DNA from: a bacterium 1xD42-67
Lineage (GTDB): Bacteria; Bacillota; Clostridia; Oscillospirales; Oscillospiraceae
Direction: 5' to 3'
DNA: 64,000 nt
Assembly (NCBI GenBank): GCA_003612335.1
Contig: RAYO01000012.1
Coordinates: 1-64,000, forward strand
The notes under the pieces were generated by a model. That model was given only the letters and a program-made list of their open reading frames with translations, was not told the origin of the DNA and ran no database searches. Position numbers and translations under genes: made by a program. This document shows, one piece after another, positions 49,705-57,290 of the stretch; the first letter of the stretch is position 1; each line of letters opens with the position of its first letter.

Positions 49705-50704
49705 GAAGGACTGCGACTTAGGCTACCTGGACGGCAAGAAGATCACCATCATCGGCTACGGCTCCCAGGGCCACGCCCACGCCATGAACCTGAAGGACTC
49801 GGGCTGCGACGTGTGCGTCGGCCTGCGGGAGGGCTCTAAGAACTGGGCCGCCGCCGAGAAGGCCGGCCTGAAGGTGAAGACCGTGGCCGAGGCCGCCAAG
49901 TGGGGCGACATCGTGATGATGCTCATCAACGACGAGGTCCAGGCCGACGTCTATAAGAAGGACATCGCCCCCAATCTGTCCGCCGGCAACATGCTCATGT
50001 TCGCCCACGGCTTCAATATCCACTTCAAGCAGATCGTCCCCCCCGCCGGCGTGGACGTGTCCATGATCGCCCCCAAGGGCCCCGGCCACACCGTCCGCTC
50101 CCAGTATGTGGCGGGCAAGGGCGTGCCCTGCCTGATCGCCGTGGAGCAGAACGCCACCGGCGACGCCTATAAGCTGGCCCTGGCCTATGCCGCAGGCATC
50201 GGCGGCGCCCGGGGCGGCGTGATGGAGACCACCTTCCAGGACGAGACCGAGACCGACCTGTTCGGCGAGCAGGCCGTCCTGTGCGGCGGCGTGGTGGAGC
50301 TGATGAAGCTGGGCTTCGAGACCCTGGTCGAGGCGGGCTACGCCCCCGAGAACGCCTACTTCGAGTGCATCCACGAGATGAAGCTGATCATCGACCTGAT
50401 CAACAAGGGCGGCGTGGCCATGATGAACTACTCCATCTCTGACACCGCCGAGTACGGCGAGTATGTCTCCGGCCCCCGCATCCTGCCCTACGAGGAGACC
50501 AAGAAGAACATGAAGGCCGTCCTCACCGACATCCAGGACGGCGTGTTCGCCGGCAAGTGGATCGCCGAGAACAAGAACGGCCGCACCTTCTTCAACGCCA
50601 AGCGCTCCCAGCTGGCCAAGCACCAGATGGAGACCGTGGGCGCCGAGCTGCGCAAGAACATGCTCTGGGGAGATGACACCGATCCCGATACCGCCTCCAA
50701 CTGA
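49685..50704 (+). CDS. ilvC: Ketol-acid reductoisomerase
   Basis: A 339-residue class I enzyme for the second step of valine/isoleucine synthesis (isomerisation and NADPH reduction of acetohydroxy acids). Nucleotide-binding [17 protein letters not shown], then [20 protein letters not shown], and Mg-binding [17 protein letters not shown] and Glu in ECIHEMKLI. Normal length. It overlaps ilvN by 20 bases, ends the operon, and has a terminator 20 bases downstream. Confidence 0.97.
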   Translation: MAKMYYEKDCDLGYLDGKKITIIGYGSQGHAHAMNLKDSGCDVCVGLREGSKNWAAAEKAGLKVKTVAEAAKWGDIVMMLINDEVQADVYKKDIAPNLSAGNMLMFAHGFNIHFKQIVPPAGVDVSMIAPKGPGHTVRSQYVAGKGVPCLIAVEQNATGDAYKLALAYAAGIGGARGGVMETTFQDETETDLFGEQAVLCGGVVELMKLGFETLVEAGYAPENAYFECIHEMKLIIDLINKGGVAMMNYSISDTAEYGEYVSGPRILPYEETKKNMKAVLTDIQDGVFAGKWIAENKNGRTFFNAKRSQLAKHQMETVGAELRKNMLWGDDTDPDTASN

Positions 50705-50723
50705 TCCGCCCTGAAACGCACCA

Positions 50724-50753
50724 GGAGCCCCGGCCATTGGCCGGGGCTCCTAT
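50724..50753. terminator. Terminator after ilvC
   Basis: GGAGCCCCGGCC and GGCCGGGGCTCC pair perfectly around ATT. The T-run is poor, but the stem is very strong. It lies between convergent ilvC and the PadR operon and probably serves both. Confidence 0.7.
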
Positions 50754-50806
50754 CATCCTATCGACGCCGTATCTGGATCCAGCGTATGCGCTGTGTTTTG
50801 GTCCGC

Positions 50807-51253
50807 TCAGCTGATCTGGCCCGTGGGGGAACAGGTCATGGAGATATCTACAGAGATACCTGCGTAGTACGAATGGTCCAGCGCCGCACTGAGAGAAGCA
50901 GTGCCGTTAGATTTGCCGATCTTTTCACTGCCGTAGGACCAGCCGTCATAAGTAGTGTGGGAACCGCTGGCGCTTATGACCCAGGCGGTCTTGCCATCGT
51001 AGCCGAAGGTAGCGGACAGTGTGATCTTCGCGATGACGCTGTCCCCTGCTTCCACTGTTCTAGTCCTATCAGCACTTTTGCGGTTGCTGCGGGCGAACGT
51101 ATCGTGGATGACAGTGGTCGTCGTGACCTTGAGGTCGCCAAACTCCGTGTGGATCGTCTCGACCTCCTGATAGACCTCGGGAGCCGCCAGCGCGGCCGGG
51201 GCCATCATACAGAACAGCAGTATAAAGGACAAAAGTAAAGAGCATTTTTTCAT
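50807..51253 (-). CDS. Secreted protein of PadR operon, unknown
   Basis: A 148-residue exported protein: signal peptide MKKCSLLLSFILLFCMMAPAALA, then a beta-rich region (EFGDLKVTTTTVIHDTFARS, IAKITLSATFGYDGKTAWVIS, SYYAGISVDISM). It resembles the small secreted proteins next to PadR regulators in Clostridia. The start codon overlaps the stop of the membrane-protein gene (ATGA). Function unknown. Confidence 0.65.
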   Translation of the reverse strand: MKKCSLLLSFILLFCMMAPAALAAPEVYQEVETIHTEFGDLKVTTTTVIHDTFARSNRKSADRTRTVEAGDSVIAKITLSATFGYDGKTAWVISASGSHTTYDGWSYGSEKIGKSNGTASLSAALDHSYYAGISVDISMTCSPTGQIS

Positions 51254-51645
51254 AATGGTTCCTCCGCATATATGGTTATCGTGTCGGTAGCTGTCATCTT
51301 GAGCGGCTGGGCTCGCAGATCGTGGACCCAGATCCCCAAATAGACGATCACCGCGATCGCCAAAGCTGCAACCAGGGCCGCCAGGCCCCAGCGGAGCACC
51401 TTCTTCCGCCTGCGGTGCTTCGCCAATACCTCTGGATCCAGCGTCTCCAAAAAGCCCTGAGCCAGCTCCCCAGGCTCGCCCAGGTATCCGGCAGCCTCCT
51501 GGACGGTTGCCTCCGGCCTCTCCTGGAGGAAGTCCTCCGCTATCTGCCGGGTCCGCTCCAGGAAAGGACGGCGGACCCCCCTTGGACAGTCCAGAGCCCG
51601 TTCCAGCCTGCGGAAATAGCCGGACATGGCGCGGATATCGTTCAT
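51250..51645 (-). CDS. HAAS/DUF1700-like membrane protein
   Basis: A 131-residue protein. The N-terminal 80 residues are helical (SGYFRRLERALDCPRGVRRPFLERTRQIAEDFLQERPEAT, GYLGEPGELAQGFLETLD), like the HAAS (HTH-associated alpha-helical signalling) or DUF1700/DUF6120 domains encoded next to PadR genes; one membrane helix follows (GLAALVAALAIAVIVYLGIWV). It overlaps PadR by 4 bases and the secreted protein by 4 bases. Likely transmits an envelope signal to PadR; inferred from that genomic association. Confidence 0.72.
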   Translation of the reverse strand: MNDIRAMSGYFRRLERALDCPRGVRRPFLERTRQIAEDFLQERPEATVQEAAGYLGEPGELAQGFLETLDPEVLAKHRRRKKVLRWGLAALVAALAIAVIVYLGIWVHDLRAQPLKMTATDTITIYAEEPL

Positions 51646-52031
51646 ACGTCTCCCCCCTTTTCCTGTTCCAGCTCCAGGACGCGGGCCAGCGCCCGGGCAT
51701 ACTGCCGGTATCCCTGGATCAGGGCATCCAGATAGGCAGACCCGGACTCGGTGATGGCGAAATAGATGCGGGTGCGGTTGTCCTCGCTCATCACCTTTTC
51801 ATGCTTCTGGATATAGCCGTTCTCCTCCAGGCGGTAGATGGAGAGATAGAGAGTGTTGAACACGATATCTCCGCCGCTGCGCTCCTCGATGGTGCTCATC
51901 ATCTCATAGGTATACATGGGCCTTTCGCGCAGGAGCTTCAAGACCATCATCTCAGTGGTGGCCTTCTTCAGCGCGACCTGGATAGCGGCCGGACTGCCGC
52001 TGGTCTTCGTTTTTTTTGCCACGATGCACAT
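51642..52031 (-). CDS. PadR-family transcriptional regulator
   Basis: A 129-residue winged-helix repressor: TTEMMVLKLLRERPMYTYEMMSTIEERSGGDIVFNTLYLSIYRLEENGYIQ, then a wing and a C-terminal dimer helix. I start it at 52031 (MCIVAKKTK) with AAAGG 8 bases upstream; the longer frame runs into the promoter. It probably binds the inverted repeat at 52080-52107, controlling itself and the divergent secreted protein. Regulation inferred from the operator-like repeat. Confidence 0.87.
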   Translation of the reverse strand: MCIVAKKTKTSGSPAAIQVALKKATTEMMVLKLLRERPMYTYEMMSTIEERSGGDIVFNTLYLSIYRLEENGYIQKHEKVMSEDNRTRIYFAITESGSAYLDALIQGYRQYARALARVLELEQEKGGDV

Positions 52032-52070
52032 CACACAACCTTTATCGATCTTATCTCTTATTATAAAAAT

Positions 52071-52128
52071 AAATATCATTTTGTCAATGATGATTTTTAT
52101 TGACAAATAATAGATCATGTGATAGAAT
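52071..52128. promoter_or_regulatory. Promoter and PadR operator candidate 1
   Basis: TTTGTCAAT (52080-52088) and ATTGACAAA (52099-52107) form a perfect 9-bp inverted repeat with 10-base spacing. Its right arm contains the -35 box TTGACA (52100-52105), 17 bases from the -10 TAGAAT (52123-52128). A bound PadR dimer here would block the plus-strand promoter. Confidence 0.8.
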
Positions 52129-52225
52129 GCTTACACAGAAGGGAGGTGCCTGTCATGCAGAGAGTTTGAGCCACCGGAAAAACGATGAGATAGTTCGATC
52201 GCGAAACAAGAACTGGAGGTCTACC

Positions 52226-53485
52226 ATGAAGAAAATGAGAGCATTAACGAGGTATGTGTCGGTCGCGCTGGCCTTGGCGCTGGTCTTTCCTCTCACGGCG
52301 TCCGCTTATCCTGACGAGATCGAGAGCGGCCATCTCAGCAAGACCGTAAATGGCTGGACCTATGATATATGGTCCAGCATGTATCAGGACTCAGACACCA
52401 GGTTCCGCGGCTCCACATGGGTCTATGCCCCGATCCAGCAGTCCTACCCCCAAGGGTATGTGGGCGTTTCAACGGGCCTGTACCATCCGAACGGAGCGAA
52501 GTACGTCGAAGTGGCTATGACGTATAACGCATCGCCTGAGTACCTCACCTACAGGATCACGGAGCAGGTCCGTGGGGAAAGCGACGGCATCCGCTGCAAG
52601 GGGAAGGTGGAGCTTTACGATGGCACCGATTACGTGAAAGTGGACGCGCCGGCCACCGTGGTGAGATATCCCGCGAACAGGGCGGCGGATGACGCTGAGT
52701 GGGAGGCCCTGCGGATGACGCTGGATGAAAATGGGAACTATCCCGTCACAAAAGCGGGCAAAACATATGGCTCCGAGCTTTTGAGCGATGTGGTCGGCTG
52801 TGAACCCGACCTGATCCTGTCGGAAGGGACCGACGGCACGGTGGGTTACATCCGTGCGGAGGACCTCTATCCCGATGTGAAGAATCCGATCGAGGCGCTC
52901 GCTTACATGGAGAGCCTGGAGTTTGACGAGGATGGACATCGCTCGATCCCCCTTTACGATCTGGACGAGAATGTGATCGGTACGTTCCAGATCGATCAGG
53001 GAGAAACGGAGATCCCGCCTGAAGTGCAGAATACCCTCGACCGCCTGGCCCAGGCAAGCAAAGTGGATGCGGGAGGACCGATGTGGTGGGAGACCCAGAG
53101 CGGAAAAGAGCTGATCGCGGAGGCCGTCAAAAATAACGGCTACGCCCGGAACAGCAAGGGCGAGACCTACGGCTCCTCCGCACTGTCCGAGCTGCTGGGC
53201 TTCGAGCCGGACCTGAGCGCCGCCATCGGAACGGAGGGGCAGCGCGGCTATATCCGGGAGGCGGACAACCTCTGGGGCCAGTTCAACAGCAAGACGCCCA
53301 TCAAGTCGCCGGAGGACGCCCTGCGTTATATGGAGTTCCTGAAGACCCAGCCGAATGAGTACATGGTCCCCCTCTACGATTCCGAGGGGAACGTGATCGG
53401 CGAGTTCCGGATGTCTCAGGGAGAGACGACGGTCACGTCTGGAGTGCAGAAGACCCTCGACCGCCTGGCCCAGACAGGCAAGTAG
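52226..53485 (+). CDS. Secreted protein with two internal repeats
   Basis: A 419-residue exported protein (signal peptide ending ASAYP). The N-terminal part (residues 30-150) is a beta-rich domain. Two similar units follow: KAGKTYGSELLSDVVGCEPDLI...GYIRAEDL...IPLYDLDENVIGTFQIDQGETE and SKGETYGSSALSELLGFEPDLS...GYIREADN...VPLYDSEGNVIGEFRMSQGETT. They resemble the C-terminal units of some BlaR1/M56-type Firmicute proteins. Start chosen at GGAGG-ATG. Divergent from PadR, so it is likely part of that response. Function unknown. Confidence 0.72.
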   Translation: MKKMRALTRYVSVALALALVFPLTASAYPDEIESGHLSKTVNGWTYDIWSSMYQDSDTRFRGSTWVYAPIQQSYPQGYVGVSTGLYHPNGAKYVEVAMTYNASPEYLTYRITEQVRGESDGIRCKGKVELYDGTDYVKVDAPATVVRYPANRAADDAEWEALRMTLDENGNYPVTKAGKTYGSELLSDVVGCEPDLILSEGTDGTVGYIRAEDLYPDVKNPIEALAYMESLEFDEDGHRSIPLYDLDENVIGTFQIDQGETEIPPEVQNTLDRLAQASKVDAGGPMWWETQSGKELIAEAVKNNGYARNSKGETYGSSALSELLGFEPDLSAAIGTEGQRGYIREADNLWGQFNSKTPIKSPEDALRYMEFLKTQPNEYMVPLYDSEGNVIGEFRMSQGETTVTSGVQKTLDRLAQTGK

Positions 53486-53596
53486 GAGAGCGCACCATGA
53501 AAGGACGCTGCCGGTAAACGGCTGGCTCCTCGGAGCTGGCGGGATGATACCGCCCAAGGATCAAGAGGATGAGGGAACATGATCGGTCATAGATGA

Positions 53597-53640
53597 GACC
53601 GCCCCCGACTGGAACAGCCCCAGTCAGGGGCGGTCTTTTG
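53597..53640 (+). terminator. Terminator, copy 1
   Basis: GACCGCCCCCGACTGG and CCAGTCAGGGGCGGTC pair around a short loop, followed by TTTT. Nearly identical to the one at 54286-54329. Confidence 0.85.
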
Positions 53641-53680
53641 CCGTTGACAGATCATCGGTCTCATCCCTGCTCATAAAGAC

Positions 53681-53738
53681 AAATATCATCCTATCAATAG
53701 TGATCTTTATTGACAAACACATTTCGATGTGCTATGAT
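53681..53738 (+). promoter_or_regulatory. Promoter and PadR operator candidate 2
   Basis: A 37-base segment (53681-53717) identical at 31 of 37 positions to 52071-52107, again ending in the -35 box TTGACA (53710-53715), 17 bases before the -10 TATGAT (53733-53738). This repeats the operator-promoter unit in front of a second exported-protein gene. Confidence 0.78.
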
Positions 53739-53793
53739 ATGGATATGGAACGCTCCGAACTGTATTCCAGGAGGAAACTGCGAGGCGATCGCT

Positions 53794-54249
53794 ATGAAAA
53801 AAAAGCTCGTTTTGGTCCTGCTCATCTTTGCAGCAACTGGTCTTTTCCTTGCTGGCAGTCTATTCAGATCCGTTTCTGAGCGTAGCGTAGAGCACTATCT
53901 ATCGAATCTATCAGCGGATGGACTTACTAAGATCAGTATCTACGGTCTTGGAGAATCTGTCGAGCTTTACACAGCTGAAGAACAGGAGGAGATCCTGAAT
54001 CATCTTGACAAGTTCCAAGCGACCTTGGGCGGTGACGATTCTGATACGCAAGCAGCGGGTGGGATCATTTTCGATATCAAGTTGTTCTACGCCGACGGCA
54101 GAGAAGAACTGGTAACGCTCCCAGCCTTTCGATACCCCACCCTATTGGGCGATCGGGATTTTTATCTCTCGATCGACGGAGAAAAGGTGGAAGGCGCAAA
54201 AAAACTGTATGTCCCATTTAGGAAATATTTTAGATTGCTACAAGACTAA
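53794..54249 (+). CDS. Membrane-anchored protein of the PadR locus, unknown
   Basis: A 151-residue protein with an N-terminal hydrophobic segment (KKKLVLVLLIFAATGLFLAGSLF), either a signal anchor or signal peptide, and an extracytoplasmic alpha/beta domain (LTKISIYGLGESVELYTAEEQEEILNHLDKF...GGIIFDIKLFYADGREELVTLP). The start at 53794 follows GGAGG and GAGG sites. Its promoter carries the second operator-like repeat, so it is probably under PadR too. Its codon use is less GC-rich than its neighbours. Function unknown. Confidence 0.65.
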   Translation: MKKKLVLVLLIFAATGLFLAGSLFRSVSERSVEHYLSNLSADGLTKISIYGLGESVELYTAEEQEEILNHLDKFQATLGGDDSDTQAAGGIIFDIKLFYADGREELVTLPAFRYPTLLGDRDFYLSIDGEKVEGAKKLYVPFRKYFRLLQD

Positions 54250-54285
54250 AAACCTGTATCAAAGCAAATACATCTTCTCTGATAT

Positions 54286-54329
54286 GACCGCCCCCGACTG
54301 GAACAGCTCCAGTCGGAGGCGGTCTTTTC
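54286..54329. terminator. Terminator, copy 2 (shared with mgtE)
   Basis: GACCGCCCCCGACTGGA and TCCAGTCGGAGGCGGTC pair, followed by TTTT. It lies between the convergent small membrane protein and mgtE genes and can act on the first and possibly both. Confidence 0.8.
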
Positions 54330-54343
54330 CGTATCTCATGCCG

Positions 54344-55687
54344 TCACAGGCCCAGGATCTGGGTGGCGACGGCGAAGTAGACCAGCAGGGACAGGGCGTC
54401 CACCACGGTGGTGATGAAGGGGGAGGCCATGACGGCGGGATCGAAGCCCAGCTTCTTGGCCAGCATGGGCAGAGTGCAGCCGATGAGCTTGGCGATGACG
54501 ATGGTGAAGAAGATGGTCGCCGCCACCACCAGGGCCACAGAGGCGCTCTTCCGATCCACGACCATCACCTTCCCGAACACTACCACAGACAGGGTAGCGG
54601 CACACAGGAAGGACACACGTAGCTCCTTCCAGATCACCCGCAACCAGTCGGCGAACTCCACATCCCCCAGAGACATGGCGCGGATGATGGTCACCGACGC
54701 CTGGCCGCCGGAGTTGCCCCCGGTGTCCATGAGCATGGGGATGAAGAGGGTGAGGGCGGCGTTGGAGGCCAGGGCCTCCTCGAAGAAGCCCAATATGGTG
54801 CCGGTGAAAGTGGCGGAGATCATCAGCAGCAGCAGCCAGGGGATGCGGTGCTTCCAGGTCTCGATCACGCCGGTCTGGAAATAGGGCTTGTCGGTGGGCA
54901 GGATGGCGGCCATCTTCTCGATATCCTCGGTGGCCTCCTCCTCCATGACGTCCATAGCGTCGTCTACCGTGATGATGCCCAGCAGCCGGTCGTCCCCGTC
55001 CACCACGGGCAGGGCGGTCAGATCGTATTTGGAGAACAGCTGGGCCACGTCCTCCTTGTCCTCGTGGGTGCCGATGGACACCACGTTGGTCTCCATGATG
55101 TCGCCGATCCGGGTCTCATAGGAGGACATGAGCAGCCGCTTCACGGTCACCACGCCCCGGAGCACCCGGTTGGCCGTGACATAGCAGGTATAGACCGTCT
55201 CCTTGTCCAGGCCCACCTTCCGGATCCGGGCGAAGGACTCCTCCACCGTGTTGTTGGGGTGGAGGTAGACGAACTCGGTGGTCATCAGAGAGCCGGCGGA
55301 GTCCTTGGGGTAGTTGAGCAGCTGGTTGATCTGGCTGCGGGTGGAGGCGTCGGTGTTGCGCAGGATCCGGCTCACCAGGTTGGCGGGCATGTCCTCGATC
55401 AGATCCACCGTATCGTCCAGATACAGCTCGTCCAGCACCTCCCGCAGCTCCTTGTCGCTCAGCGCACCGATCAGCTTCTCCTGGTCCTCCTCCAGATAGG
55501 CGAAGACCTCCGCCGCCGTGTCCTTGGGCAGCAGGCGGAAGACCAGGATCTCCTGCTCGATGTCCAGCTCATCCAGGAACTCGGCGACGTCCACCTCGTT
55601 CATCTCATCGAGGAGCTCCCGCAGTTGGCGGAACCTCCGCTCCCGGACCAGCTCCATCAGCAGGCCCAGGTCATAGTTCTCGTGCAT
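54344..55687 (-). CDS. mgtE: MgtE-type magnesium transporter
   Basis: A 447-residue Mg2+ channel/transporter. N-terminal superhelical domain (residues 1-125; FLDELDIEQEILVFRLLPKDTAAEVFAYLE), tandem CBS domains (about 130-255; TTEFVYLHPNNTVEESF and ETNVVSIGTHEDKEDVAQLFSKYDLTALPVVD), then five membrane segments with the conserved PMLMDTGGNSGGQ pore motif. The start at 55687 has GAGGAGG just ahead; the longer frame is in the leader. Its long, terminator-containing leader suggests transcription attenuation. Confidence 0.95.
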   Translation of the reverse strand: MHENYDLGLLMELVRERRFRQLRELLDEMNEVDVAEFLDELDIEQEILVFRLLPKDTAAEVFAYLEEDQEKLIGALSDKELREVLDELYLDDTVDLIEDMPANLVSRILRNTDASTRSQINQLLNYPKDSAGSLMTTEFVYLHPNNTVEESFARIRKVGLDKETVYTCYVTANRVLRGVVTVKRLLMSSYETRIGDIMETNVVSIGTHEDKEDVAQLFSKYDLTALPVVDGDDRLLGIITVDDAMDVMEEEATEDIEKMAAILPTDKPYFQTGVIETWKHRIPWLLLLMISATFTGTILGFFEEALASNAALTLFIPMLMDTGGNSGGQASVTIIRAMSLGDVEFADWLRVIWKELRVSFLCAATLSVVVFGKVMVVDRKSASVALVVAATIFFTIVIAKLIGCTLPMLAKKLGFDPAVMASPFITTVVDALSLLVYFAVATQILGL

Positions 55688-55949
55688 ATCAGTTTCCTCC
55701 TCTCGTCTCCTCCAAACGATGCAGGGCACGAAAAGCCACAGGCGCACCGTCTTCGCGGCGGCGCCTGTGGCTGCACATGACGAGGAGAGGGGATGGCCCC
55801 CTTACCGGCGGCAGGACCAGGACCCAGTACGGTCCCGGACCGCCGCCCCTCGTTCGTGGCAGCTGTCCTCCGTGCCTCTGCAGCGACTTCGGCCGTCCAT
55901 CCTGGGTCCCACTTCCTTCCATCCAAAAGATCGCAGATCCTTTCTGCTC
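55688..55949 (-). promoter_or_regulatory. Long structured leader of mgtE (candidate metal-sensing RNA)
   Basis: About 260 bases between the promoter and mgtE. On the minus strand GGACCCAG pairs with CTGGGTCC around a folded core, and an intrinsic terminator (AGCCACAGGCGC...GCGCCTGTGGCT then TTTTC, 55734-55771) precedes the ribosome site. This is the layout of a riboswitch-controlled leader. I could not match it by eye to the M-box (ykoK) consensus or to yybP-ykoY. Confidence 0.6.
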
Positions 55950-55955
55950 TGTCTC

Positions 55956-55984
55956 ATTGTAACACCCTTTCCCCGCCTTTGCAA
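55956..55984 (-). promoter_or_regulatory. Promoter of mgtE
   Basis: On the minus strand TTGCAA (55984-55979) and TACAAT (55961-55956) are separated by 17 bases, placing the transcript start near 55949. Confidence 0.75.
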
Positions 55985-56224
55985 GGGGGCTTTTTTACCG
56001 GGAGCGTCCATCAGGAGCATCCTTCCCTGGCGGTGCCGCAGTTCTCAAGTCTGAATCAAAAACCAGACCGGGGCCCGTCGGAATGGGACTGGTCTGGTGC
56101 GGGACGAGGTGACGGATATTTTTGACAAAAGGACACCGGAGCAAAGCGTACTTTGCTCCGGTGTGCAATAAGCGGTTAAAATCGATTTTTACCGAAAACT
56201 TTGGAATTGTAGTATTTTTATAAA
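55985..56224. other. Chromosome/mobile-DNA junction with two hairpins
   Basis: No gene. Two inverted repeats: ACCAGACC...GGTCTGGT (56062-56098) and CACCGGAGCAAAG / CTTTGCTCCGGTG around CGTA (56134-56163). After 56170 the DNA turns AT-rich, which suggests that the boundary with foreign DNA lies near 56.17-56.22 kb. Confidence 0.45.
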
Positions 56225-56862
56225 TTAGCCTGAAGCATCTGGCTCTTTACTTCTCGGCTTGTTTTTTATAATAATATATTTATCACCATTTCTTTCGTCA
56301 TCACGATATTCATATATCCATCTGTTCGCTTTAAGTGCGTCCAATATTTCAGCTATCTCATAGGTCTTTTGATAATTTCTACGCCCACCTCCTTTTGAAA
56401 ATATCCCTTTCAGTTCCGAAAGATCCAGTTCATCAAAATGCTTTTTGCAGGTGTCTTCATTTAATGTGGGTATAGCATTATTGAACAGCAAAATCTTTTG
56501 ATTACGGGCGATTACGTCAGATTGAAGCAAAATAGAAAGTAATCAATCATCCAGTGTTATTGCACTGGAAGTAATGGTTCGTATCTGTGCTTCCGCTAAT
56601 GAAATAATTTCTTTCTGTGCCTTTTCTCCATAGCGCGTATAATGGGCGTAAAGATAATCTCTGTCTTCTTTTTGGAAATTATGTGTCAGAATGTACGCAT
56701 TAACGGCATCAGGATACTGCATCCCGACAATGGAAATTCATCAATATGACCATTACGGATTAAAAATTTGAGGAGGGGAAAATAATCGCTACCCTTAATC
56801 TCCTTAAACTCAGAAATCTCTTGGATTTCATTGGTATGGTTTTTTGACCAAATATTTTGTAA
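56225..56862 (-). pseudogene. Remnant of a YobI-like NTPase C-terminus
   Basis: Read on the minus strand, the pieces NIWSKNHTNEIQEISEFKEIKG / YFPLLKFLIRNGHIDE, then (other frame) GMQYPDAVNAYILTHNFQKEDRDYLYAHY, then after an in-frame TGA at about 56545 LLQSDVIARNQKILLFNNAIPTLNEDTCKKHFDEL...YEIAEILDALKANRWIYEYRDDE, form one continuous protein end. At least one frameshift (near 56736) and one nonsense codon break it. The pattern resembles the C-terminus of YobI-like P-loop NTPases; the 5' part is missing. AT-rich compared with the chromosome. Confidence 0.6.
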
Positions 56863-57048
56863 GAACCCGCAAAACCTTGTGGAACAGCGCATTACCCCGC
56901 ATTTCCTGACAACAGACCACCCCAATTACTACGTATTTACTACCAAGGGATGAGCTTTGATACGACGAAACACCAGGAAATGCAGACATACGGTTTTGCG
57001 CCGCCCTTTGAATTACCCTCTAAAATCACATATCGCCTGACTGGATAG
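56863..57048 (+). pseudogene. 3' fragment of an unidentified gene
   Basis: An open stretch on the + strand ending QGMSFDTTKHQEMQTYGFAPPFELPSKITYRLTG-stop, with no start or ribosome site, beginning where the YobI-like remnant stops. It looks like the last 40-60 codons of a gene whose front has been lost. It precedes a parA start in the same direction, as expected for an element or plasmid replication/partition operon. Family unknown. Confidence 0.4.
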
Positions 57049-57094
57049 GCCGTCTTTTCTGCAAAGGAAAGGCGGCTTTTTCTATGCCCGTACA

Positions 57095-57122
57095 TAGCCG
57101 CCTGTTTCGCCGCAGGCGGCTA
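57095..57122 (+). terminator. Hairpin before the parA fragment
   Basis: TAGCCGCCTG and CAGGCGGCTA pair perfectly around TTTCGCCG. No T-run follows; it is more likely a leader hairpin of the parA operon than a terminator. Confidence 0.45.
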
Positions 57123-57147
57123 AATCTACGAAAGGAGGAAACCCCAA

Positions 57148-57210
57148 ATGGCGAAACCAAAAGTGTTGAGTGTAGCAAATCAAAAGGGCGGAGTTGGTAA
57201 TGAAAAGTAA
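57148..57210 (+). pseudogene. parA 5' fragment, cut in the Walker A motif
   Basis: AAAGGAGG, then an ATG at 57148 reading MAKPKVLSVANQKGGVG, the start of a ParA/Soj partition ATPase up to the deviant Walker A (KGGVGKT). After GGVG the frame enters the left inverted repeat of the recombinase trio and stops within four codons. Only the first 17 codons of parA remain here; the rest is not seen nearby. Confidence 0.85.
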
Positions 57211-57225
57211 AAGATTATGGAAAGT
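57183..57225 (+). repeat. Left terminal inverted repeat of RIT
   Basis: Starts AAAGGGCGGAGTTGGTAATG, identical for 20 bases to the reverse complement of the right end; the inner 23 bases differ at 6 positions. The outer 15 bases encode KGGVG of the left parA fragment. Confidence 0.88.
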
Positions 57226-57280
57226 CCCTCCTTAAAAGCCTTGAAGCACAGCAAAAAAGCCGGGAAAGACTTTCCATAAT
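57214..57280 (-). terminator. Subterminal hairpin of RIT
   Basis: ATTATGGAAAGTC (57214-57226) and GACTTTCCATAAT (57268-57280) pair as 13-bp arms just past the stop of the third recombinase. It may end the trio transcript or bind recombinase. Confidence 0.5.
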
Positions 57281-57290
57281 ATAGAGAGGA

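Noticed and set aside
50807-51700. 297-codon continuous minus-strand frame as one protein
   Set aside because: Its first half is a shadow of the HAAS-like gene. The true start is the signal-peptide ATG at 51253 with an ATGA overlap.
55688-55949. Direct call of an M-box riboswitch upstream of mgtE
   Set aside because: The GGTGAGGCTCC-type core and the ACAGTGCTAAAGCTCTACG-type end are not visible; kept as an unassigned leader.
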